A stretch of DNA of 64,000 nucleotides, taken from Leptospira sp. WS39.C2. GTDB lineage: Bacteria > Spirochaetota > Leptospiria > Leptospirales > Leptospiraceae. A program made the position numbers and the translations under genes. Shown here one piece after another: positions 1 to 8,595 of this stretch (position 1 is its first letter; the number at the start of each line of letters is the position of its first letter). The stretch is taken from assembly GCF_040833965.1 (NCBI RefSeq), contig NZ_CP162142.1, forward strand, positions 2,443,001-2,507,000. The letters run 5' to 3'. The notes under the pieces are model-generated. The model saw nothing but the letters and a program-made list of their open reading frames with translations. It ran no database searches and had not been told where the DNA came from.

Positions 1-84
1 GGAATTGTAGTTTCGGGAATTGTGAATGGGGAGGTTTGTTTTGGTAACATGAGTTTTCCTTGGCCGGAAACTCTGATCAAGTGA
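1..84 (+). CDS. C-terminal end of an unidentified protein (partial)
   Basis: Frame 1 is open from the first base to a TGA at 82-84 and gives 27 residues ending PWPETLIK. The composition looks protein-like, but the fragment is too short to assign to a family. It is listed as a partial gene because the frame is open into the window edge and the next convincing gene lies on the other strand. It could also be chance. Confidence 0.4.
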   Translation, partial: GIVVSGIVNGEVCFGNMSFPWPETLIK

Positions 85-113
85 ACCAATACAAAAAGAA
101 AAGGTGAATCGCC

Positions 114-305
114 ATGTTGAGTGGATCATTAAACCAAAACCAATGGACTTGGTCACTCAAACAATGGGTCTTTTTCCGTTTCCCTTCGCAAGCATTACCA
201 AGATCAGGTTCAAAAAGGGTATTTCTCAGCCGAATTTTTGGATCACCAAAAACCTTAGGCACCCCTAACGGTTATCTCTTATCCAATCAAATTCCTATTT
301 TTTGA
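114..305 (+). other. Small ORF of doubtful status (63 codons)
   Basis: An ATG at 114 has an AAGGTGA-like ribosome site a few bases upstream and opens a 63-codon frame rich in W, F, S and R. The opposite strand is also open over 77-262, so coding on either strand is uncertain. I recognise no domain in either product. The stretch from 85 to 327 otherwise shows no RNA gene, hairpin or clear promoter. It may be a real small gene, a degraded repeat or non-coding spacer. Confidence 0.25.
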
Positions 306-327
306 CAACCAATTTAAGATGATCGAC

Positions 328-1378
328 TTAAGCTTTCTTTCCCGTTTCTTTCGTTTTATTCTTACGAGGAAGATACTTTGCTTTCATTTGGTTGTATTTA
401 ACTTTGGATAGAATATTTTTTTCCCATTCCTTAGGGAATTCTTCCCCAACTAAAAAACGAAACAAACGATATACAAAGGACATTTGTTTCCAATACACTA
501 AGTTTTTTGCATCTCTATATAAATTTTTAAACTTAAGGTTTGATAAAAAACTTTTTTTAACAGCCGGGTATTTTTCCATCAATGTTTCAAAGATATACAA
601 AGTATGGTCTTCTTCAGAATCATATTCGATGATTTTTTCCATGACAATGATTGCAGATCCAATGTCTTTCGATAAAAAGACCCAAAAAAAAGTAGAGTTA
701 TAATAGTATTCGCAAAACATAATATCATCTGCATTTTGTAATTCTAAAATCACACGGTCATTCCCCGTATACATCGCTTGGTCGATCAGGAGAAATCGGC
801 TAATAAAATTATCTCCCATCTTTAACATCGTATACAGAATTTCGAAATGTTGTTTGGCTTCTTTTTTTGCCTTTTCTTCTGAGATTTTCTCCGCTTTTGA
901 TGTTAAAATTCTGTAAATTCACAAATGACCTTGCTGCAATTGCATTGTAGGCAAACGCATACTTTTCTTCGACTCGTTCTCCTGAATAGGATACGATCGC
1001 AAGTTCTACATGTATTGGTTCAATTAAACTAGAGAAACTTGGAATTTCATTAGCGGAATTTTCCTCTTCTTTTCTAATTAAGTAATAAATTGGCATTGCC
1101 AAATCATTATCCAAAAGATTTTGAATGAGAGAAATCATACCTTTCCCATATACTTTTAATTCATTTTCTTTGATGGTCTCTGCATTGAGTTGGAAGGCAA
1201 AATAACTTTGATTCATATCAGGAACACATAACTTCCGCAATGTGGACAATATCTTTGTCGCTTGGTCAGTTAACATCAATTCTCGTTTGTGAGAGTCAAA
1301 TAAACTTTCCAAAAAGATAGGTGTATAAATTTTAAGTTGGTCTAAACGAGAAACACCCGAAAGCCGAAACATTGTCAT
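328..1378 (-). pseudogene. Hypothetical protein gene split by a probable frameshift
   Basis: Two minus-strand frames overlap here: an upstream part (1378-809, 189 codons) and a downstream part (828-328, 166 codons). The downstream frame stays open upstream of its first ATG, back to a stop at 919-921, and that stretch reads like real protein (SKAEKISEEKAKKEAKQ). The tail of the upstream frame over the same bases is an Arg/Lys-rich, frameshift-like sequence. Removing one base from the AAAA run near 905-908 would join them smoothly into a protein of about 340 residues. No domain is recognised; the C-terminus is very basic. This could be a true decayed gene, a sequencing error, or less likely two overlapping genes. 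Confidence 0.6.
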
Positions 1379-1584
1379 AATTCCACCTACAACCCCAGTC
1401 GAGTGGGATTGGTCTCAAGATAAGATGGATTCAATATATGTAGAATTATTCTAAATTACAATTGGAATTTTAGTATATAAGTAAAAACGAATTTTCTAAA
1501 ATTCGATTCTATCCAATGTAATTTCTAAAAATTAGAAGTAACTATAAAATGAAACAATCATTCTAGCAGAATCGATTTGTCACA

Positions 1585-1956
1585 TTAGTTCAAAACCCGA
1601 TTTTGTCTGACCATTCTGTTGATGTACACTTGGAGGTCTTGTTTGCCCTTTGAACCCATGGCTGTAAACTGAACACCGTACACTCCCGATTCCTTGGATT
1701 TTTTCCCAATTTGTTTGATCACGCCTTTGGCCATAAAGTCAGCCAAATCCCCAGGCAATGCGACAAGGATTTCGACCGTTTCGTTCATGTCCCATTCATC
1801 AAAATGGTTGGGAGCAAGGATTCCCACCCCACCCAAACTGATATCACTTGCGTGTAAAACATCCAAAAGGGCGGATCCCATCAAATGGATCTCTACAGGC
1901 TCATTTTCTAAGGGTATGACACGGACATATTTCCTTTTTTCTTCAATTGGGGGCAT
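1585..1956 (-). CDS. PilZ-domain protein, probable c-di-GMP receptor
   Basis: This 123-residue protein is little more than a single PilZ domain. The two c-di-GMP-binding signatures are visible: RxxxR at R8-R12 (RKYVR) and DxSxxG at D38-S40-G43 (DISLGG). PilZ proteins bind cyclic di-GMP and pass the signal to motility, exopolysaccharide or transcription targets. No output domain is attached, so it probably acts as a small adaptor. It stands alone between an AT-rich spacer and a divergent outer-membrane protein gene. The family assignment is firm; the target is unknown. Confidence 0.85.
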   Translation of the reverse strand: MPPIEEKRKYVRVIPLENEPVEIHLMGSALLDVLHASDISLGGVGILAPNHFDEWDMNETVEILVALPGDLADFMAKGVIKQIGKKSKESGVYGVQFTAMGSKGKQDLQVYINRMVRQNRVLN

Positions 1957-2018
1957 TTGGGAAATTTGGCATGGAATTCTCTCTTTGTAAACTCGGAAAT
2001 TCCATACCTCTCACTTGT

Positions 2019-2046
2019 TAAGAAAACGTAGACCGAACTCCGATAT
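2019..2046 (+). promoter_or_regulatory. Possible sigma-28 (FliA-type) promoter
   Basis: TAAGAAAA at 2019-2026 and TCCGATAT at 2039-2046 resemble the flagellar sigma-28 elements (TAAA and GCCGATAA), with a spacing one base longer than ideal. Transcription would start near 2052, about 14 bases before the ATG at 2066. The fit is moderate and rests on sequence only. Confidence 0.4.
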
Positions 2047-2065
2047 ATGGTAAAATAGGACCTTC

Positions 2066-3223
2066 ATGAGAAATCGTACAATCACATTCATTCTGATTCT
2101 AGGTAGTTTGGTATTCTCCCCTAGCCGAATGGACGCAGGAGTCACTTGTTCTGGTGATGCCTGTACGATATTGCCTGCTTCCATCCAATCGCAAATCAAT
2201 AGTTTAGACCAAGCCCTACAATTGCAGTATACAGACAAAGTGCTCGCAACCATGTCAGAGGCGGCCGTTATCTCTAATATCAATTCTTCTCTCATGGGTC
2301 CAGGGCTTGTGAACAGGTTCCAAGTTGGTCTTGGTGTGGGTCTTGCTGGCCAACAAAAAGAAGACATCAGTGTAGCTTACCAAAACTTAAGTTTTCAAAA
2401 ATTACCAAACGTAGGAGCGTCTCTTGCACCTAACTTCGTTGTTGCGGTAAACTTAGGTTGGCTTATGGGTGGTGGTCCATCAGATACTGAACCAGAATTA
2501 AAAACATTCTTACATCGTTTTAATTTATACTTACATGGATTTAAGTTTAACTTTGCCCAAGGTGACGTTCAAAAAGCCATCGAAGCCCAAAACAAAAACG
2601 TAGATTTGGGAGGGGATATCACAACAGGTGGTTTCACACTCCGTTACCATTTAATCGAAAATTATTCTGATGGACTAGGTCTCTTTGAATTTTCGGGGAT
2701 CTCAATGGGACTTGGTCTGCATTACCAAAGACAAGTCATCGATGTCACTTATAATGATAACAAATCCCAATCACTGACGCTTGGACCAGCTATAGGAACT
2801 TGGGGTGGTGCCACAACCTTCAATTATTCAAGTACTGTCACAAGTGTTCCCATTGATCTCCGTACTGGTTTTCGTTTATTTTACTTTTTTACCTTATTTG
2901 CAGGAGGAGGAACTTCCATGAACTTTGGTAGTTCTTCCCTAAACCTGACTCGATCGGGACCACTTGTACTTGCTCTAGATTCCAATGCCATTTCCGCTTC
3001 TTTATCGCCAGAAATAGCTGCGCTCATCCCAGCTTCAGCTCTTGGACAAACACGTTCTGGAACTCTATCGATGGATATCAGTGGAAAAGCACAAGCACCT
3101 AACACCACTAATTTTCTTATTGCTGGAGTGGAAATCAACGCCCTAATCACCAAACTTACAGTCGAGGCTGTGGTTGCCCAAAATGTCCAGTCCGTCATGG
3201 TAGGGGCAAAATTTACATTTTAG
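2066..3223 (+). CDS. Putative outer-membrane beta-barrel protein
   Basis: A 385-residue protein with an N-terminal signal peptide (basic MRNR, hydrophobic FILILGSLVF, likely cleavage near MDAG). The mature part is rich in Gly, Ser, Thr and alternating hydrophobic residues and ends in KFTF, a terminal Phe typical of proteins inserted by the BAM machinery. A Cys pair (CSGDAC) lies just after the signal. There is no lipobox. I recognise no named family, so the function is unknown; it may be a spirochaete-specific porin-like or surface protein. It is divergent from the PilZ gene and may be read from the sigma-28-like site just upstream. Confidence 0.7.
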   Translation: MRNRTITFILILGSLVFSPSRMDAGVTCSGDACTILPASIQSQINSLDQALQLQYTDKVLATMSEAAVISNINSSLMGPGLVNRFQVGLGVGLAGQQKEDISVAYQNLSFQKLPNVGASLAPNFVVAVNLGWLMGGGPSDTEPELKTFLHRFNLYLHGFKFNFAQGDVQKAIEAQNKNVDLGGDITTGGFTLRYHLIENYSDGLGLFEFSGISMGLGLHYQRQVIDVTYNDNKSQSLTLGPAIGTWGGATTFNYSSTVTSVPIDLRTGFRLFYFFTLFAGGGTSMNFGSSSLNLTRSGPLVLALDSNAISASLSPEIAALIPASALGQTRSGTLSMDISGKAQAPNTTNFLIAGVEINALITKLTVEAVVAQNVQSVMVGAKFTF

Positions 3224-3232
3224 ATCTCTCTT

Positions 3233-3248
3233 TGGCATTATTTTTGCA
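3233..3248 (+). promoter_or_regulatory. Sigma-54 (RpoN) -24/-12 promoter candidate
   Basis: TGGCAT (3233-3238), five bases, then TTGCA (3244-3248) matches the sigma-54 consensus TGGCAC-N5-TTGCA at all but one position, with the required GG-N10-GC spacing. It lies in the short gap before the double-ACT gene, about 87 bases from the predicted transcript start to its ATG. No enhancer-binding site was identified. Confidence 0.55.
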
Positions 3249-3345
3249 GTTTATCTATTGGTAGAAGTTTTGGAACGAGTGCGGGCATTTCCTGTCACGG
3301 ATTGTTTAAGTTCTAAGCATACTGCAAAAGTTTTAGGAGATTACG

Positions 3346-3969
3346 ATGGCACAAGTCATACAAGAAATCAAAAAACCCATTTTACATATATCTTGTGTCC
3401 CAAGAAAGGACACAACTCTCCTAAAAATCTCTCTTTCACAAGATGATTTGGGAATTTTATACCGGGTTACATCGGTTTTATTCCACCACCGTTGGGATAT
3501 TTTAGAAGCCGTGGCAGAAACTGCCAGTGATGGCCATGTACAGGATTTATTTGTGATCCGTAGTTGGGATGGTGCTGAGATGACAGAAAGTTTGTTATCC
3601 CAAATCCGTTCTGACCTTTATTCATTGTTTTATGAAGGGAAATCCGTTGCAATGTATCTCCGTGAAAATGCAAAGGAAGAAATATTAGTCCGTAAAATTG
3701 GAGATTCAGAAGCTTCACTAAAACTCTACAATCCCATCTCCTCTGATTTTACAGTGATGGATTTGCGTATGAAAGACACTCCTGGAATTTTATTCCAGAT
3801 CACGGAAGCTTTGTATCATCTTGGAATTGATATCATCAGTTTTACCGCCAATAGTTTTGATGGAAAAATTAGAGATAGTTTTTTACTCCGTACTTCCCTT
3901 ACAGGAGAGAAGTTAGATGAAAAACTCATGTTTCCGATGTTACGTGCCAAACTAGAATCGTTTCTCTAA
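3346..3969 (+). CDS. Double ACT-domain protein (GlnD-C-terminus-like)
   Basis: This 207-residue protein has two ACT-type repeats. The first runs from about residue 26 (DDLGILYRVTSVLFHH) and the second from about residue 138 (KDTPGILFQITEALYHLG). Each has the Asp/Gly-Ile/Leu turn that binds small ligands, usually amino acids. The arrangement resembles the paired ACT domains at the C-terminus of the uridylyltransferase GlnD, but the catalytic part is absent, so a sensor or regulatory partner role is inferred. The start is supported by AGGAG eight bases upstream. The sigma-54-like promoter ahead of it fits a nitrogen-related role. Its end overlaps the convergent MFS gene by four bases. Confidence 0.75.
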   Translation: MAQVIQEIKKPILHISCVPRKDTTLLKISLSQDDLGILYRVTSVLFHHRWDILEAVAETASDGHVQDLFVIRSWDGAEMTESLLSQIRSDLYSLFYEGKSVAMYLRENAKEEILVRKIGDSEASLKLYNPISSDFTVMDLRMKDTPGILFQITEALYHLGIDIISFTANSFDGKIRDSFLLRTSLTGEKLDEKLMFPMLRAKLESFL

Positions 3970-5246
3970 TTTGTACGTTCTTTTTGTTTCCAAATTAAAA
4001 AGGTAAACCCACAAAGAAGGATTAACGAAACAAGAAAAGCAAAACTTGGTCCTTTTTGAAAGTATAACAAGGAAAATACGATGGGAGAAACGGCTCTCCC
4101 TAGTGATCCAAAACTACGAAAAAGTCCAAGTGATCTTCCGAGGTCCCCTTTCCCGCTTTCTAAAGAAGCAAAAGAAGATAAACCAGGATTGACAAGTGCA
4201 CTTCCGAAGGCCAAAAAGAACAAAGAAAGGAAAAGCCCATTGAATTTAGTGCCAACAAGGACAAGGAGAGCCATTCCGAAAACAACTAACACCCCTCCAT
4301 AAAAGGATATTTTTTTCTCTGAAATTTTTCCAGAGAGTCTCCTCACAACACCACCTTGCACAAGAATGATGATGATCCCAATGTATAAAAAGGTAAATCC
4401 AATTTGTTTGGGTGAAAATTGAAATGTATCTGATAGAAAAAAATTCACAACAAATTCAAATCCAGAAAAACTCAAAACAAATAACAGATTGAGTAAGGAA
4501 ATCCGAACCAAATTCCTGGACTCAATTTTCTTTAAGGATAGAAAAGGATGAATCTCTTTTTCTTGGACTTTCTCTGGTTTAGTTTTTGGTAAAAACAAAT
4601 ACACAAGGACCATAGAAACAAGAGAAACCAATATCGCAAAAAAAGCAGACGCAGGAAAAATCACAAAACTGCCTTCTAAAAAGTAGGAATCTAAAAATGT
4701 CCACTGAGAACTTATCCCACCAAGGAGTGGCCCCATTACAAATCCAAGCCCTATCCCTGCCCCTAAAAATCCCATCCCAGCGGCTCTTGATTTTTCATCG
4801 GTTTGGTCCGCCATGGCAGCAGAAGCGACTGATAAATTCCCACCCATCATTCCCGTAATCACACGGCTTAAAACAAACATCCAAAACTGAGAGGAAAATA
4901 ACCAAAGAAGATACCCAATGGTGTTTCCAAACGTTGTGAAGAGTAATATGGCACGACGCCCTGAATGGTCAGAGAACCTTCCCCAAACAGGAGCAGCTAA
5001 AAATTGTAATAAACTATAAATACTTCCTAAAATTCCACCAAACAATACGAAGGTGTATTTGGTTTCACCACCAAACGATAAAATTTGAGCAAATGAATAA
5101 AACGTTCGGAAGAATCCATCATCTCCTTTTGCCAAAAAAAATTCCAATGTCTTAGGAAAAAGTGGGAATAATAGGGAAAAACCCATCATGTCCGTAAAAA
5201 CGATTAAAAACAATATAAATTGGATTTTTTTAGGAGACTGACTCAT
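3966..5246 (-). CDS. MFS transporter, drug-exporter (TetA-like) type
   Basis: A 426-residue membrane protein with about twelve hydrophobic segments and a charged loop near the middle (PKTKPEKVQEKE), the usual major facilitator layout. The loop between helices 2 and 3 carries the signature GRFSDHSGRR, as in TetA/MdtG-type proton antiporters. It probably exports small molecules from the cytoplasm; the substrate cannot be read. The ATG at 5246 (MSQSPKK) is preferred over a GTG at 5282 because the latter falls inside the terminator of the upstream gene. Confidence 0.8.
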   Translation of the reverse strand: MSQSPKKIQFILFLIVFTDMMGFSLLFPLFPKTLEFFLAKGDDGFFRTFYSFAQILSFGGETKYTFVLFGGILGSIYSLLQFLAAPVWGRFSDHSGRRAILLFTTFGNTIGYLLWLFSSQFWMFVLSRVITGMMGGNLSVASAAMADQTDEKSRAAGMGFLGAGIGLGFVMGPLLGGISSQWTFLDSYFLEGSFVIFPASAFFAILVSLVSMVLVYLFLPKTKPEKVQEKEIHPFLSLKKIESRNLVRISLLNLLFVLSFSGFEFVVNFFLSDTFQFSPKQIGFTFLYIGIIIILVQGGVVRRLSGKISEKKISFYGGVLVVFGMALLVLVGTKFNGLFLSLFFLAFGSALVNPGLSSFASLESGKGDLGRSLGLFRSFGSLGRAVSPIVFSLLYFQKGPSFAFLVSLILLCGFTFLIWKQKERTN

Positions 5247-5270
5247 CAGAACAAATCTCTGAGAACAAAT

Positions 5271-5298
5271 AAAAAAAGCCACAGAAAACTCTGTGACT
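5271..5298 (-). terminator. Intrinsic terminator of the phasin-like gene
   Basis: On the minus strand an imperfect hairpin (core CACAG/CTGTG, loop AGTTTT) is followed by seven T (A run at 5271-5277). It lies about 30 bases after the stop of the phasin-like gene. Confidence 0.65.
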
Positions 5299-5329
5299 TT
5301 TTGTGATTTTCATCAATTTCTTGAAACTA

Positions 5330-5695
5330 CTATTTTGTTTTGGCTTTGTCGATCAGTACTTTTAACTCATCTAACGTTTGTTTTAATTTCTCTTTCACTT
5401 GAGGAGGAATTGCAGTGTCAATTTGTTGGTAAATTGATTGGTAATTCGTTTGTAATTTAGCTACGATTTCATCATAACTAGCGTTAGTTTTTCCAAGCGC
5501 ACCTTGCGCATCAGAGATGGTTTTACTTAATAGGTCACGGATTTTTTGTGTTTCCGCTGATTTATCAAGTTCCCCTTTCGATTTTAACTCGCTATAGACT
5601 TTTTCCAAATCTACAACTGCAGTTTTTAATTTTTCTTCACCAGAACGAAACAATGCGATTCCAGCGTTTACGACATCCATAACCATTTTTTCCAT
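5330..5695 (-). CDS. Phasin-family-like coiled-coil protein
   Basis: A 121-residue, highly helical, Lys/Glu/Gln-rich protein with no signal peptide. It begins MEKMVMDVVNAGIALFRSGE and continues in heptad-like repeats to a Lys-rich end (LIDKAKTK). This profile fits small phasin-like proteins that coat polyhydroxyalkanoate granules or act as helical chaperones. No PHA genes lie nearby, so granule binding is not supported by context. It stands alone with its own terminator. Confidence 0.6.
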   Translation of the reverse strand: MEKMVMDVVNAGIALFRSGEEKLKTAVVDLEKVYSELKSKGELDKSAETQKIRDLLSKTISDAQGALGKTNASYDEIVAKLQTNYQSIYQQIDTAIPPQVKEKLKQTLDELKVLIDKAKTK

Positions 5696-5886
5696 ACAAC
5701 ATTCCTAACGAAGGGATAAAACCCTAGATTTTGGATTCTAAGTGTAAGAAAAAGAAATTGGGATTACAATAAAAAAATTAGGGTTAGTCCGTTTTCTATG
5801 GGACATAGTTAGATTCGGTCAATGACTTGGTTTATGTGTTAGTGATGCGAAAGGTAAAAAAGTAGGTTTCTTTTTGTTAAATCGAA

Positions 5887-6462
5887 TTAACTGTTTTCGA
5901 TGAGTTTTTTGATTTGGTCGCGGATTTTTGCGGCTGTTTCATAATCTTCTGTTTTTAAAGCATTTTCCAAAGTCTCTTCTAATATTTGTAAATTAGATTT
6001 GGGAAGAGCTTGTATTTTTTTCTCAGAAGAAATGTTTTCCCCTTGGATCTCATCTTCTTTCATGATGATACCCGTCTCATCTAACACAGATTTTGCGATA
6101 AAAATCGGAGCATTGGCACGAAGGGCAAGGGCGATGGAATCTGATGGACGTGCATCCAAAGTGATGATTTCTTCATCTCGACGCAGTTGGATTTTGGCGT
6201 AAAACGTACTGTCGATGATCTCTTCGATTGTGATTTTAAGAACAGTTGCACCAAGTGATGTTAACATATACAACATCAAATCATGGGTCATTGGTCTTGG
6301 CGGTTTTGTGCCGTCAATGACAGTGGTGATGGAATGGGTTTCTAGAGGTCCGATGAAAATCGGAACCACACGTTTGTCTTCCGAATCCTTAGGACGCAAA
6401 AAAACGGCAAAACCAACATTGGTCAGGCTGATATCAGAAATTTTTACTTCATAAAACTCCAT
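5887..6462 (-). CDS. BFN (DUF151) domain protein with C-terminal UVR motif
   Basis: Residues 1 to about 135 form a bifunctional-nuclease (DUF151) domain; the conserved block LDARPSDSIALALR and the start EVKISDISL are clear. Residues from about 155 to the end form a UVR-type helical hairpin (LENALKTEDYETAAKIRDQI), the motif by which UvrB and UvrC interact. The combination is known in several bacterial phyla. The cellular role is not settled; DNA or RNA metabolism under stress is inferred. It is 191 residues, complete, and lies directly downstream of tRNA-Met on the same strand. Confidence 0.85.
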   Translation of the reverse strand: MEFYEVKISDISLTNVGFAVFLRPKDSEDKRVVPIFIGPLETHSITTVIDGTKPPRPMTHDLMLYMLTSLGATVLKITIEEIIDSTFYAKIQLRRDEEIITLDARPSDSIALALRANAPIFIAKSVLDETGIIMKEDEIQGENISSEKKIQALPKSNLQILEETLENALKTEDYETAAKIRDQIKKLIENS

Positions 6463-6488
6463 ACAATATCGTTTCCTTTCCTGTTTTG

Positions 6489-6562
6489 TGGGCCCAGAAG
6501 GGCTCGAACCTTCGACCCGCAGATTATGAGTCTGCTGCTCTAACCAACTGAGCTATAGGCCC
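6489..6562 (-). tRNA. tRNA-Met (CAT), elongator type
   Basis: A 74-base cloverleaf on the minus strand. The acceptor GGGCCTA pairs with TGGGCCC plus discriminator A, the D arm carries AGCTCAGTTGGTTAGAGC, and the T arm has GGTTCGAGCC. The anticodon loop is CTCATAA in the stem GCAGA/TCTGC, giving CAT. The stem lacks the three G-C pairs of an initiator, so elongator Met is the best call; a lysidine-modified Ile tRNA cannot be excluded. CCA is not encoded. Confidence 0.93.
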
Positions 6563-6623
6563 CACTGACTTCCAATCTTTCGAGGAAATAAGTAGAGACA
6601 AGCACAAAACAAGTGACTGGTCA

Positions 6624-7106
6624 TTAAAGCGAAAGAAAGAGGTTGGATTCAAAAAAATCGGAAAGCTCTTTGCGGTCGGTTTTCCATTGTAACCAAATCC
6701 AAAGGTACGGTTTTGCGTCCATTTGTATCCAGACTTGGTTTCGTAATGCATTTTGATTCCGAATTTGGTCAGCTTGGTAGATGCGGAAGGTTTTACCTAA
6801 AACCACTCGTTCCAATTGTTTTGGTTCAATGGGTTTATGGAAAACGGATTGTGTCCAAAAACTTTTGTCCGTAATGGGTTCACTCCACGGCAAAATTCGA
6901 ACAACCATGAAAAATCCATCCCGTTTGGCAGGATAAACTGTCAGTTTCTTTTGCAAAGTGGATTCGATTTTGACCACAACTGGTTCAGGGAACCGAAAAG
7001 AAAATGATTCCCACAAAAAGTTTTGGTTTGGTTCTACCAGACTCTGGGAAAGGATCGTATTAGAAAAGGCCAGAAACCAAAATAGAGGAACCCAAAGACC
7101 TTTCAT
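6624..7106 (-). CDS. Hypothetical exported protein
   Basis: A 160-residue product from the ATG at 7106, starting with a signal-like segment (MKGLWVPLFWFLAFSNTILS). The mature part is rich in Trp, Phe and Lys with no recognised motif. It lies back to back with hemW; the two ATGs are separated by only three bases, so the promoters must overlap the opposite gene's 5' end. It ends about 60 bases before the tRNA-Met gene on the same strand. Confidence 0.6.
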   Translation of the reverse strand: MKGLWVPLFWFLAFSNTILSQSLVEPNQNFLWESFSFRFPEPVVVKIESTLQKKLTVYPAKRDGFFMVVRILPWSEPITDKSFWTQSVFHKPIEPKQLERVVLGKTFRIYQADQIRNQNALRNQVWIQMDAKPYLWIWLQWKTDRKELSDFFESNLFLSL

Positions 7107-7109
7107 TCC

Positions 7110-8282
7110 ATGAAACCTTATACAAATGAAACCATCTGGCAAGTCAGAAATTCCGTTTTAGGAATCTATGTCCATTTTCCGTATTGTTTCAAAAAATGTG
7201 ATTATTGTGATTTTTATTCAGAAGGGATTGGGAGTGGACCAGCTAACGACGAATTGTCGCTTTTTACATCTTACCAAAAAGAAGTTTTAGAACGAATTTC
7301 TCATTTTCCAAACATAAAAAACAAAACAATCGATACTGTCTTTTTTGGTGGTGGGACTCCCTCTAAAGCCTCGTCAAAACTATGGGAAAACTTTCTACAT
7401 TTCCTTCGTTCCGAATTTGATTTTGCCAAAGACACAGAAATCTCCATTGAAGTGAATCCGGAAGACTTAAGTCCAACCTTACTCGATGAATATGCAAGGA
7501 TTGGCATCAACCGTGTGAATGTGGGAGTCCAAACACGTAACCCAATTGGTTTAGAATTTTTGGGAAGGCATTACGACAAAGAAAAATACGACTCACTCCT
7601 AAACACACTCACACACTCTCCCATCAAACGGGTAGGAATTGATTTGATGTATGGAATACCCGGGTTAAACGAATCTGATTTTTTCACTGACTTAGATTAC
7701 TTTTTAGATGCGGGTCTTCCCCATTTGAGTTTGTATTCTCTCACTCTGGAAAAAGGGACCCAATATTCTAGAGATGTAAAAGACCTTAAAAAAACAGAAC
7801 CAGAAGAAAGGATTCAATCGGAAATTCTACTCACCTTACCCGAGTTAATGGAAAATAAGGGATACCATTGGTATGAAGTTTCTAATTATGCCAAACCAGG
7901 TTTTGAATCCAAACATAACCTCAAGTATTGGACTTATGAACCCTATCTTGGCATTGGTCCTGGTGCACATGGAATGATCGAAGGTCATCGGTATGGAAAT
8001 CCAAGAAATGCAATCCTCTACCAAAAAAAAACACCTACACAAAAATATGAAGTAGTGACTCCTAATTCGGAACTTGCCCTCACACTCTTTCGGTTATTTT
8101 CTCCGTTTCGTTATTTAGAGTTTATTCAAACTTATTTAGATTCGCCGAGCCAAAACCACTACATCCAAACCATTCATTCTTGGAAAAATCGAGGTCTCTG
8201 CACAATATCCGATGGTGTTTTCCAATGGAAAAAGGAAGCATTACTTTTGTTAGATGATCTGGTATTAGAAATCTCCAATTGA
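7110..8282 (+). CDS. hemW: HemW-like radical SAM protein
   Basis: A 390-residue radical SAM enzyme. The cluster motif CxxxCxxC is seen as CFKKCDYC near residue 26-33, preceded by GIYVHFPY as in HemW and HemN, and followed by FFGGGTPS and a SAM-binding ISIEVNPEDL strand. HemW proteins are haem chaperones formerly called oxygen-independent coproporphyrinogen oxidases; four-Cys HemN-type CxxxCxxCxC is not seen, which favours HemW. The first ATG has no clear ribosome site, and the true start could be slightly downstream, since most homologues begin close to GIYVHFPYC. Confidence 0.85.
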   Translation: MKPYTNETIWQVRNSVLGIYVHFPYCFKKCDYCDFYSEGIGSGPANDELSLFTSYQKEVLERISHFPNIKNKTIDTVFFGGGTPSKASSKLWENFLHFLRSEFDFAKDTEISIEVNPEDLSPTLLDEYARIGINRVNVGVQTRNPIGLEFLGRHYDKEKYDSLLNTLTHSPIKRVGIDLMYGIPGLNESDFFTDLDYFLDAGLPHLSLYSLTLEKGTQYSRDVKDLKKTEPEERIQSEILLTLPELMENKGYHWYEVSNYAKPGFESKHNLKYWTYEPYLGIGPGAHGMIEGHRYGNPRNAILYQKKTPTQKYEVVTPNSELALTLFRLFSPFRYLEFIQTYLDSPSQNHYIQTIHSWKNRGLCTISDGVFQWKKEALLLLDDLVLEISN

Positions 8283-8362
8283 ATTTTCTGATTGGATTTG
8301 CTAAAATAATCCTAAAAAAAGATTGCCCATAGACCCCTCTCGAAAAATACTGTTCGTATCCC

Positions 8363-8436
8363 GGGCCTGTAGCTCAGTTGGTTAGAGCACTCGCTTGATA
8401 AGCGAGGGGTCACAAGTTCAAGTCTTGTCAGGCCCA
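8363..8436 (+). tRNA. tRNA-Ile (GAT)
   Basis: A 74-base cloverleaf: acceptor GGGCCTG/CAGGCCC plus A, anticodon stem CTCGC/GCGAG, and loop TTGATAA with anticodon GAT. It is followed ten bases later by tRNA-Ala, the pair usually found in 16S-23S spacers, but no rRNA is adjacent here. Confidence 0.95.
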
Positions 8437-8446
8437 TAAAAGAAAC

Positions 8447-8519
<73 letters not shown>

Positions 8520-8595
8520 AAAACCCGTTTTCTCTCTTCCTCCCTTTTAAAAATTTCTTGCTATCTCAAAGTAAATCCTGTACACCATTGGTGTC

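Noticed and set aside
3258..3446. 62-codon plus-strand frame before the double-ACT gene
   Set aside because: It overlaps the start of the real gene in another frame and has no ribosome site; the gap is better explained by the promoter.
5696..5886. Possible promoter TTGACC on the minus strand ahead of the phasin-like gene
   Set aside because: The -35 is fair but no convincing -10 follows, so it was not listed as a feature.
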